DNA from: Daphnia pulex
Lineage: Eukaryota; Arthropoda; Branchiopoda; Diplostraca; Daphniidae
Direction: 5' to 3'
DNA: 64,000 nucleotides
Assembly (NCBI RefSeq): GCF_021134715.1
Contig: NC_060026.1
Coordinates: 2,604,001-2,668,000, forward strand
Shown: piece after piece, positions 49,753-58,749 of the stretch
How positions within the stretch are numbered: the stretch's first letter is position 1
How the letters are laid out: the number at the start of each line of letters is the position of its first letter
Program-made: the position numbers and the translations under genes
Notes under the pieces: generated by a model
The model's input: only the letters and a program-made list of their open reading frames with translations
Database searches by the model: none
Told to the model about the DNA's origin: nothing

Positions 49753-51961
49753 TTAACGTAAACCGGGCAAATTATGCGACTTGAGCTTAGCTCGCAATTC
49801 GTTCGATAAAATTTTGGAATCATTATTTTTGATGCTGGTTGGACGGGTAGGAAGTGGAGGGCCTTTTGTGGACGGGTCATATCTCAGACTCCCGCCGTGG
49901 TTCTCCTTGTCGGCTTTCAATAGGTGTGATGGCATTTCGAATTTGTTTCTTGGCTCACTCGACTTGCCCGTTCGAGTTTTCGTAGCTGCAATAGGGATGG
50001 ATTTTTCCTCCATGAAAATGTAATCCGTTTCGAGTTTGGGTGGGCCACTCATTTTAGGTGGCAGAGGTGGTGGTGGTGGTGATGATTGCGCAAGGTGATG
50101 TTTCTTCCTCTTCATCTCAAGCCAGTGGAGTCGCTGTTCGGCAAACATTTTGGAAGCCGCTTCGCTCCTGGCCTGGCCACCACTGTCGTCGTCGGATCGC
50201 TGGAAACGAACTTGCCGGCCTGCCTGATACCGTGTGAAAGGATTCGTTATTTTGGAAGGGTCCATTCGCACTGTAGTCGGCTCCAAAACGGAATCTCCGG
50301 GGTAGGCGCTGATTGTACTGTCCATGTCAGTCTCTACTCCACTGCTTTCGTTGGTCAGGTGTGGTTGAGCATAGGAATTCTGACTGCTGCTATTCGACTG
50401 ATTCAGCGGCCCAGATTGCTTCAACATTTCTCTGATCTGAGTCTCCCACAAGTGAAGTCGCTTCTCTTTATGGGCCAGCTCCTGTTCTTTTTCTTCCAAC
50501 ATTTTAGCCCACCGCTGCAAATGCGATTCCGTTAGAAACAACTCGGTGGCTTTTCGAGACATTTGCGAATTATCGGCTGACGATCGCGGACGCCCCATGG
50601 ATCCACTGAAGTTCTTGGTAATAGGAGATGGCATGGGGCTGGCATGGAGAACGCTTGATGTGGCTTTGGGATAGGCTGTTCCATTCTCAATGGATTGGAT
50701 GTCCACGTCATCGATGTACGTCGCCGAAGCTTCCTGGTCACTCATCATCGATAGGTACTGATTGAGGGACAGGTCGGAGCAGTCGGCGATCGAGACTTCC
50801 AATGTATCTTCAGCAATGACGGTAAGGTTTTCTTTAGACGAGAGGGGGAAATCAGTTTCCAGTACTCCGTTCCTTCCGTCTACTCTCTTTCCACCTCCTT
50901 TCCTCGCTTTAATTATTGGGTGATGGAGAACCATGAGAGGAGAAGGCCTCGTTTCCTCGTCTGGAGTCAAAATAAATCGTAGAATGGAGAACAGGTCGCG
51001 GGAATAAATCTTTGGAATGCTCCCAAATCTAAACGAAACAAAGTAAAATGGGTTAGAGATCGTAGGAAAACGTAACTAGTTAAGAGAATAACGTACTTCC
51101 AATCTGTGATTTGATTTTTAGAGTCGTTTTCTACTCTAAACGGCGTCTTCAATGTACACATTTCGTGGACGATGCATCCCATCGACCAAACATCAGATTT
51201 TTCATTGCACAATCCCAAATTTTGTAGCTCCTTAATAATAGGTTAAGAAATAATCATGAGTATTTGCTCTTGCAAGAAAAATGGAATGCATATACTGTGT
51301 GTACTCACAGGGCACATGTAGTAGGGTTTAGATATGAGACCAAGTCCGAAATCTCCAATCTTGATATTGTGTGTTTGAAAGTTGAAGTATACACTTGATG
51401 GCCTCAAGCAGCGGTGAAAGATTTGGCTTCTGTATGGGTCTTGCACTAGAGAAAGCGAGTGTAAAGCTTGGGAAAACTGTAACAAAACCGTCCAAACCAA
51501 ATCTTCTTTAATAAATGTCTTTGACCTGTGATATATGATTTAGCAATTAGCATGCAAAGCACACATTATAAAAAAAATATTTACTCAATTACCTTCTGTG
51601 ATAATCAATCAATGTCTGCAAACTGTCACTGCCACCACATTCAGTTATTAGATACAGAGTAGAAGATCTCCTTTCAACGATGGCATCTTCGTGGTGGATA
51701 ATGTTTGGATGCCTTAATTTCTTCAGTGTGTTGATTTCATATATCACCATCTTAATTTTTTTTTATGTGTTAGCAAGCAAACACAGAAATTAAGTAAAGA
51801 TAACCAATTATTACCTCTTTCAGTGCATCATCCATAGATTTGTAATTTATTTCGCGTCGTTCAAACAAGCGACCGTCAGATCGAGATATTTTGTGGCGTA
51901 CACCAAATTTGCTGTCGTTTAACGTTTCTAAAACTTGATAGTCATCCATTTTGGAAGTCAT
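49753..51961 (-). CDS. Nek2-like NIMA-related protein, predicted pseudokinase
   Basis: Five exons read on the minus strand: 51961-51815, 51750-51593, 51525-51309, 51230-51097 and 51028-49753; 643 residues, phases consistent. The fold follows Nek2 closely ([51 protein letters not shown]). Key residues are lost: the glycine loop reads NDSKFG, the ATP-binding Lys is Arg36, and HRDLKPxN is HRCLRPSS (Asp to Cys141, Lys to Arg, Asn to Ser). The activation loop between DFG (160-162) and PYYMCP is cut to six residues. After the kinase fold comes a 370-residue tail with a charged coiled coil ([18 protein letters not shown]), as Nek2 has for dimerisation. By family it would act at centrosomes or the spindle; here more likely as a scaffold. 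The ATG at 51961 aligns with the Nek2 N-terminus. Confidence 0.87.
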
Positions 51962-53059
51962 CTTTGAGATTTGCACAATGCCCAAAAGCGGGAAAAATAG
52001 GCGAAATCGATTGTAATTCAGAAGTTTGACTAAATACAGCGATTTGACAGCTTGTAGGCAAACTGACTTGCTACTCTGAAAGCTTGTTTAAAAAAACAAA
52101 AGTTGACGGTTAGAGGCCAATGCAGAAGAGATTGCAGTGGCGCCAAGAAAGCGAAGCCATGAAGCCATAGAACGCTATCATTTATTATTTTTTCTAACGG
52201 TTTTTCTTTTGTCTTCACTCTTCACTAATCATTTTTCTAATAATAAAAAAAAAATTATTTTTGGTAATAATAAATAATTTTTTTTTTTTTATTTTTTAAA
52301 TAAAAGGTCAGTTTTTATTTTTGTGTCGGCTGCTAGTGGCTACAGTTGGTTCTGTTGTTCTAACGTGAACATTTTCTCTGGTTTTTCGCTGCCTATTTTC
52401 ATTATAAGATGCCAACTTTTTCACAACTGATAACGCTGAATGCAGCAGTTGAGAGATTGCGAAAGATTGAATTCATTTCTAAACAACTGAAAACCTCTGA
52501 GGTACTAACGTTCATTATCAGCTAGAGTCCTTCCAAGAATCCGAGATGAAAAAATTCGTCGAAATATGAAGGTATTAAGATATTGTTTTGTTTATAATTC
52601 GTGCAACTACTTTCATATTGTGTTAATACGGAAGTTTGGAATGGTTTTGCGAATCGTTTATCTCATTCGGAGAAGTTGTTACTGTAGAGGCAATTGCGAG
52701 TTGGTAACGCTACACTTCGAATCGTTTATTCGTTTAGCAACCTCCCATTAAAACAGCCTTAAAGTTATGACATAATTGTTTTAGGTACTTGCGAGATAAC
52801 TTGAATGTTGATTAATTGGCTAAGAGAAACATTATCTTTTTTGTCACACGTAGTTTGCAATCGTTTATCGATTGTTAAAATTCACTGGAAGCTCTGAACG
52901 CAAGAAGGATAAAACGCGCGTTTACATCACGTGTTTTAAAGCTGTTGGTTATCCAGGTTGCGGTTGCCATTGTTTCCTATAGGAGTAATGAAAAAAAAAA
53001 TTGTTTCACTTTTTCAAACAAGCCTCAGCAAACAAATAAGAACAATTCTAATTTCAGAT
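51962..53059. other. Upstream region of the Nek-like gene
   Basis: Contains the Nek promoter region, with a CTCF-like core at 52135-52145, and an AT-rich run at 52240-52310. A 38-codon plus-strand frame at 52409-52525 (MPTFSQLITLNAAVERLRK...) with a donor-like end exists, but no consistent onward splice was found. No gene is claimed. Confidence 0.4.
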
Positions 53060-53578
53060 TCAACGTTTTGATCTCAACCTAGAGAAAAGTTTGCGTTCGC
53101 GCGTTTTATACTCTTTCCTGCGTTCAGTGCTGCATTCAACCATTTTATTTTGAAACCTCGGCCCCGCTTTTTTTCGATGACTATTAGACTGCAAAATTTG
53201 TCGTCCAGCTGGAACGCCAGTATTCTCAGTGGGAACAGCGGAAAGAACATTAATCGTATTTGGCTGTTGCAGCGTCGAGTCTTTTCGGATGGACGAAATT
53301 TCATTAAATTTTTTCAATCTGAAATGTATCAATTTCTACTAATATTCTTGCGTGTTTTTTGCGAAATTAAAAGAAGTATATTTAATTTTTAAAAATATAT
53401 TGTACCAAATAACAAAACTGGATTACCTTTTCTCTCATAGAATTTGCAGATGTTTTGGTGACACTTTGCGGCTTGCGTTCCCGATGCCATTGATTATTCT
53501 ACGCCGTTCTCCAAATACGCTAGCAGCCTATTGGCGGAGATATCTTCCAGATGGTTCGACACATCCGCGTTTAGACAT
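53060..53578 (-). pseudogene. Possible decayed two-exon gene, unrecognised
   Basis: Read on the minus strand, 53578-53427 and 53318-53060 join in phase across a short intron with GTAATC donor and TTTCAG acceptor. The joined frame is hydrophilic and very basic at its end (RRKEYKTRERKLFSRLRSKR), like a nuclear protein. The first exon carries two in-frame stops (TAG at 53530-53528, TGA at 53437-53435), so either it is a pseudogene or the true first exon lies elsewhere and only 53318-53060 is coding. No family recognised. Confidence 0.3.
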
Positions 53579-54101
53579 GCAAATACTTGGCTGCTATTCA
53601 AATAATACGGTATTTATGCTTACCCTTTACCAATTTAAAATCGTTTTGAGTTGGTCAGCGCGTTCATTGAAGTGCCACTGGGTCAACTGTTGAAAGAGTG
53701 AACTCGGAGAAGAAGCTCTTTGACCTGCGTTCACTATTTTCCACAAGTTTATTTTTTTTTTAATATCGTGATTCGTGATGACTTTGCTGCAATGGTAAAA
53801 AGAGCGTCAACGCTTTTGCCATCATCATACTTTTCTCAAAGTTGAGATCGAGCACATTTTCAGCGGTTAGTTTGCCTTTGAATTTAAGCAAAGTTCTTCG
53901 ACTTCGGTAATTCAATCGGTTCTTTCTCTCATGAGTAATACGGGAGGGCAGACAATTATAATTAATAGGTTCTTTTTAGCATATCCGTGTTCGTGTCAAA
54001 ATGGTGACTTGCGTCAGTTGCGCCCTGCGACAAATTTAAATTGATTCACATCATAAAAACATTTTTATTTCCAGTTGAAACAAACGAACAATGTTTAAAA
54101 A
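53579..54101. other. Intergenic, includes 3' end of the PIP4P-like gene
   Basis: No gene seen. A minus-strand AATAAA (plus-strand tttatt at 54064-54069) lies 33 bases after the stop of the neighbouring PIP4P-like gene and is its likely poly(A) signal. Confidence 0.45.
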
Positions 54102-54785
54102 TTAGGCAGATCCTTGTTTTTGGCTGACTTTCATCGTCCAATAGAAAATGCTGCGAACTAACAAGATCATGGCGACGAGAAACAATCCGACGTAACCGGC
54201 GTACATGACTCCTTTCGAAGTTTGCTCCACGTAGATAGCTCCGTACGCTACACCGGCAGCCAGGGCAATAAACATGGTGCTCAAAATCAGGAAAACGATG
54301 GCCCATTTCCTAGCGAGTTTGGGTCCACCGATGGACGTCATGTTCTTGCAATGAAAATGAGGGCACCGCACCAATACGCCAGCCGGATCTGCTGGCTGGT
54401 CAGTCCGGAATGGGTTGGAACAATAGGCGCAGGTGAAGAGCGTACTGGGGATGGCGTTGTGGGCCTTTAAAGTAACGAGATGAGTGGTCCTCTTGCAGCT
54501 GGATCGTGGGCAGACAATCTTAAGAGCCGATTCCCTGCAGATGATCAGACAGTTGCATGGACAGCGGACGTATTTCTTTCCGGCCGGAGCGGGTCGTATG
54601 GGTATGCCTTCGTGGCACTTTGAGCACTGGAAAACACTTTGATCGTTCGTGTCGAAAATGTTGATTTCGCTTCCGCACACTGTGCAGCTGATCAAGGGGA
54701 AATTCACAGTTGACACAATGGACGATAGACTGACGTATTTGGTACTTCCATAATCGCGAACAAGTTTACTCGGCTCGGAATGCAT
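54102..54785 (-). CDS. TMEM55/PIP4P-family membrane protein, paralogue 1
   Basis: One exon, 227 residues from the ATG at 54785; an earlier in-frame ATG (54827) would add 14 residues. It has the family's cysteine-pair zinc-finger-like core (CTVCG, CSKCHEG), the signature PAGKKYVRCPCNCLIIC, CPRSSCKR, CAYCSNPF and CPHFHCKNMTSIG. Two membrane helices follow (KWAIVFLILSTMFIALAAGVA and MYAGYVGLFLVAMILLV). Family members sit on late endosomes and lysosomes and were described as phosphatidylinositol-4,5-bisphosphate 4-phosphatases with a CX5R motif. Here the motif is C83-RESAL-K89, so the arginine is lysine. It is intronless, unlike the multi-exon mammalian genes. A TATATATG element near 54906-54913 (minus) may be its TATA box. 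Tandem with the paralogue downstream in coordinate. Confidence 0.88.
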   Translation of the reverse strand: MHSEPSKLVRDYGSTKYVSLSSIVSTVNFPLISCTVCGSEINIFDTNDQSVFQCSKCHEGIPIRPAPAGKKYVRCPCNCLIICRESALKIVCPRSSCKRTTHLVTLKAHNAIPSTLFTCAYCSNPFRTDQPADPAGVLVRCPHFHCKNMTSIGGPKLARKWAIVFLILSTMFIALAAGVAYGAIYVEQTSKGVMYAGYVGLFLVAMILLVRSIFYWTMKVSQKQGSA

Positions 54786-55715
54786 TTGTAGTTTTTGGTA
54801 AATCACAAAGTATGAAGCAAATATCATCTGTTGTTCGATTCGAGTATTTCACTTGTTTGCTCAACGACTGACACTTGGTAATTGGTGAAAAACTAAGAAG
54901 CTGTTGCATATATAGGTGATTCAATATGACCAGGCGAAAAGCATTTCTCCTCCTATGAGTCATTAAAGAGCCACTTGATTGTTTTCCTAGTATTCGGATT
55001 GTAGTACGATCTCCTGCTGGTCTCCATTCGCTAATCGAATGGACCGGACAAGTAATCCTTGTTGCTTGACCTTCGTCCTTAGCTGGAAATGAATTTGTTA
55101 ACGGGGGTGGGGATTCCTATTTGATTTGATTTCTTGGAGGTGAATTATAGTCATAATGGCATTCCAAGTCTATTTATAAATTTTGAAAACCTTGCAGTTT
55201 ATTCTTGCAGATTCACGTTAATGACAAATGTGTCACTGTTTTAAAGTCGCTTGACTTTATTACGATTTTCCGTGACTCATAACCTTCAAATGCTTCATCA
55301 ATATTAAAACTAGTAGCTCTTGTTATAAGTTCCCATCAATTATATCGGTTTTGGCTGTGCCTAACCAGGTTAAATTAACGGGAGCTTCAATATTTTTCAA
55401 AAGGATAAAGTAGCTGAATGCTTTAATATTGAAACTCATGGGCTGTACGGATTTTGTAGTCATTTAAACACCCTGTTATTATTATCGACTTATCCAAGAG
55501 TACCAAGACAACATTGACTTCTTTGATTGCATCGTAACGAATTGCGTGATAGCATGCAATATCATACAGTGGGAGTTCTCGTGAGAATTTGAAGTATAAA
55601 CTACCAAGCTCGAATAAAGGTCAAGCACATCGTTTACCTTATTAATTATACTGCAGTCGAGTATTTTATTTTGTAAAACGCTTTAATTTGAATGATTGTG
55701 ACACAAAAAAAGATA
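54786..55715. other. Spacer between the PIP4P-like paralogues
   Basis: No gene seen. A perfect inverted repeat with 8-bp arms and a 5-base loop (TCCATTCG ctaat CGAATGGA) lies at 55023-55043. A minus-strand AATAAA (plus tttatt at 55665-55670) follows the stop of the second paralogue by about 46 bases. Confidence 0.5.
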
Positions 55716-56489
55716 TTAAGTAGACCCTTGTATTAAGCTAACTTTCATGGTCCAATAGAAAAGACTTCGAACGAATGACAAAAAAGCAATTAGAAACATT
55801 CCAACGTAGATCACGTAAATCCCTCCTTTGGTAGATTCTTCCGTGAAAGTCGTGGTGCAAATGAGGCCGACAGCAGCACCTGTGAAGACGAGGCTCATAA
55901 TCAAGAAAATGATGGCCCATTTTCGGCCGAATTTCGGGCTGCCAATGGACGAGACTTTCTTGCAATCGTGATCGGGACATCGGGCGTACGTGCATCCGCT
56001 TAGAGCACTTTTGGGCAGGTTAAACAGAAATTGATTGGAACAGTAGGCGCATGTAAAGATGGGAAGAGAATTGGGTGTCTGGAAGGATTGCTTTGGAGCC
56101 AAGTTGATGATCCTTCGGCATCCAGGTCTAGGGCAGGCGATCTTGGAGGCCGATTCGTGGCATATCAACAGGCATTTGCAAGGGCATCGCACGTACTTTT
56201 TGCCGGCCGGTGCCCGGACCATCGACGTGGCTTCGTTGCACTGATTGCACCTGACCAGACTCTGGTGCCTTTGCTTGGAAATGTCGAAAAGAGTTTGACA
56301 GGCCGCACAGCGGATGAGCTGGAAACCGCCAGTCGATTGCTCAGCTCCGATGCTTTTCCACGGGCTAGCGGCCTCGGCAACTGTTGCTCCGTAATTTTGC
56401 GTAATAGAAGTTCCAGTTTCCATCTGCGCCGACGCCTCTCCTGTTCCATCTTCGAGAATTGCAAGTAGTTTCCGTTGCTCTTTGTCCAT
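55716..56489 (-). CDS. TMEM55/PIP4P-family membrane protein, paralogue 2
   Basis: One exon, 257 residues from the ATG at 56489 (MDKEQRKLLAILEDG). The open frame begins further upstream at 56561, but the chosen start gives the family's usual acidic, low-complexity N-terminus. Conserved marks are CAACQTLF, CNQCNEATSM, RAPAGKKYVRCPCKCLLIC, CPRPGCRRIINL, CAYCSNQF and CPDHDCKKVSSIG. These match the vertebrate proteins better than paralogue 1 does (NEAT, RIINL, KVSSIG). Two C-terminal membrane helices (KWAIIFLIMSLVFTGAAVGLI; YVIYVGMFLIAFLSFV) end in FYWTMKVS, as in paralogue 1. The CX5R position reads C110-HESAS-K116. A TATATAAG sequence on the minus strand near 56606-56613 is a good TATA box. Likely late endosome/lysosome membrane. 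Confidence 0.9.
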   Translation of the reverse strand: MDKEQRKLLAILEDGTGEASAQMETGTSITQNYGATVAEAASPWKSIGAEQSTGGFQLIRCAACQTLFDISKQRHQSLVRCNQCNEATSMVRAPAGKKYVRCPCKCLLICHESASKIACPRPGCRRIINLAPKQSFQTPNSLPIFTCAYCSNQFLFNLPKSALSGCTYARCPDHDCKKVSSIGSPKFGRKWAIIFLIMSLVFTGAAVGLICTTTFTEESTKGGIYVIYVGMFLIAFLSFVRSLFYWTMKVSLIQGST

Positions 56490-57899
56490 TTTCGGGATGT
56501 CGAGGAAGAGATTTAGCGAAAGAAACTGCTGAATAGGTGAGCTGGCGGGTTGCTTACACAACTGTCTCTGCAGAAAGAATTAGGGTTTACAAGTGAAGCT
56601 GTATACTTATATAGGACTGGTCAAACAAGGGGGTGAGTCTTATCTTGTTTCCCATTGGTTCCTGAAACGGAATCGATGGGGTTTTGTAATCCGTCCTTGT
56701 AACCTTCTTAAAGCCTCTTTGCTCATATTGACCAAGGTTGTTAATTTAACGGGAACCGTTAATCGTTTAGCCAATTGGGGTTGGATATGGTCAAAGTGTT
56801 TATCTTGGCACTTGTGTTTTTTCTGAAGAAAGCTAAAGATGGGGGAGTGGTCCACTGGGAGTGCTGCTGATTGGAGTAAACTCAGCCTTTTGTTGTATAG
56901 TGTGGTGATCTAGTTCTTTCTAAGTTTAATTGATTTTCAGAAAGAAGTTTTTAAAGAAGTTCTTTTGCGGTTAATAATAGAAAATGACGTAATTCAAAAG
57001 CAACATGGAGATTTTTTTCAACCGTTATTTTTATTTTGTAAGTAACAAATTCCAGTTTGAAGATTCGCGTCACGGAGAAAGAGTTCCAGTTACCTATTGT
57101 TTTGTTTTTTCACGTAAAAAGCGAGTTAAGATCAATAAAAAAAGGACACTATGTTTGGGTTTGGCAAAACAAAATATTATCTATTACAATACATTTTTTT
57201 TTAAATTCCAGATTACAATCGTCCCCTCGCCGCAAAATCTGTCAGTTTTATTCATCACATTTTGTTCTTCTGCTGCGAACGTAACGCGGTCGCTTATTAG
57301 AACAAAATGCATACAAGGTAAATGATTGTATCTACAAATTGCTTAGATTGAGTTATCGCATTCGAATTTGATAGTGAACCTGTTTTAAGAAGTTGGAGTG
57401 CGCCCATAAAAGCCGCAAAAAAGAGCTGCAAAACTTCGTGACTCGATAAAGGACGACAATCGCCACCTCAGAATATCGATGATCATTCACGATCTTGATG
57501 GTACGTAACGTTCCTTTCCTCAATCTAACATTCTGAAATATGAGATAGAAATAGGATTTTTAAAAATCGGCACGATATGCTTACAGATTTACCCAACAAG
57601 CGGATGATATTACATGTCTGTGGATCCTTTGAAAGAAATGACTCCCTTTAAGGATATTGACAGTTTGATATAATTTCAACATTCTATTGTGGAATTATGT
57701 ATTTTTTCAGACGGAGAAAAATGATGCATTGTTATCAGTATTCAATTAAGTGCAAGGTTTTTTAAATATTTCATAAAGTTTTAAGAAATTTGAAAGTAGC
57801 GACGCCAGCGTCTTATTAAATTAGCTCAAATTTTGTAACTGGTCCAAAAGGGGAATTTGATATTTGTTCAATCGCCAGCAACAGCAGTCTCAGCTCAAT
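56490..57899. other. Spacer between PIP4P-like paralogue 2 and the Reeler gene
   Basis: No gene recognised. It holds the promoter of paralogue 2 and the 3' untranslated region of the Reeler-domain gene. Open frames at 57005-57325 are short and lack family signals. Confidence 0.5.
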
Positions 57900-58749
57900 T
57901 TATGACTGTGAGAAAGGAATATCGAAAATTTGTATATTATAACTTCTTGCTAATCAAGAAAAAATTAATCGCAGCCATGTTTTTTTTTACTTACAACAGT
58001 AATAGTCTCGGAGGAAATATCCCTGTAAATTAAAGCATAAGCCTCAACTACTGTGGCTCTGTGAGTTATAAAGATTCGTTAATTAAGTAATATTCGCTTT
58101 AAAAAAATCATAGTAGATTCTAACTAACTTCATCGTGACTTTTCCGGTAAAACTTGCTGGCGGAGTCCATTTAAATGACTGCTCAGTTTTAGTAGTAGCG
58201 TCCTTATGAGTTACAGCGTTCTAAAAAGATGTTCAAGAAGAAATTCGTTAATGTTCTACAAATTCTCGATAGATTTTCATTTCAATAACAAACCGCAGTT
58301 CCCTTCGGGCAGTCCAGTGTTTTCCCCGTATTGGTTCCTTGTGCAACATCGAATGTGCCAAGAGCAGTCTTACTATTTCCGGATCGAGCTTGAACCAGGA
58401 AACCTTTGAAAGTGGCCGCAGTCGTGGATTTCAAAGTCACTGTAGAAACAAAATGGCCAAAAACATTTACAATTCAAATTCTTCGTCCGTCATGTCTAAG
58501 GTATTATATAATATAAAATATATATATATTTTTTTTCTTAATTTTGGTCTAATTGCCTGTTATGGGAGAGCCAACACTGGCTGTCGCGCTGCTGACTGTT
58601 AAAGTAAACGGGGAGTTTGGCTGAGCGAAGAAAAAAGGCACGTGAAGCGGCTTCATGGATCCGCAGGAAGCTGCAGGGGCTCCATTGGGAAGAGCCGTTA
58701 CTTGAGTTGCAACAAGGGCGCTCAGAAATACGAGGTAAGAGTTTAACAT
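57900..58749 (-). CDS. Secreted Reeler-domain protein
   Basis: Five exons on the minus strand: 58749-58557, 58439-58294, 58220-58129, 58058-57995 and 57905-57900; 166 residues with matched phases. A signal peptide (MLNSYLVFLSALVATQVTAL) leads into the Reeler start PNGAPAASCGSMKPLHVPF. Family marks follow: SPFTLTVS, FKGFLVQAR, GTFDV, CPKGTANAVTHKD, FKWTPPASFTGKVTMKATVVEAYALIYR. Such single-domain proteins in insects include immune-induced hemolymph proteins (defense protein/noduler type); an extracellular or immune role is therefore likely but not shown. The exon 1 donor is GC (ACAG|GCAATT) and no GT nearby keeps the domain intact. The last exon is only SerStop; reading through the exon 4 donor would instead add about ten residues. 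A further untranslated exon may lie upstream near 58830. Confidence 0.82.

Larger units (their letters stand above)
48013..51018 (+). repeat. Segmental duplication, unit B
   Basis: Second, longer unit of the direct duplication. It carries GRHPR copy B and most of the last exon of the Nek-like gene; its right edge falls ten bases inside that exon (exon starts at 51028). Introns and flanks match unit A as well as the exons do, so the event was a DNA-level tandem duplication and not retroposition. Confidence 0.9.

Noticed and set aside
52409..52525. Small plus-strand ORF MPTFSQLITLNAAVERLRK as a gene divergent from the Nek-like gene
   Set aside because: Only 38 codons; the donor-like site would need a 20-base intron, and no other phase-consistent onward exon was found.
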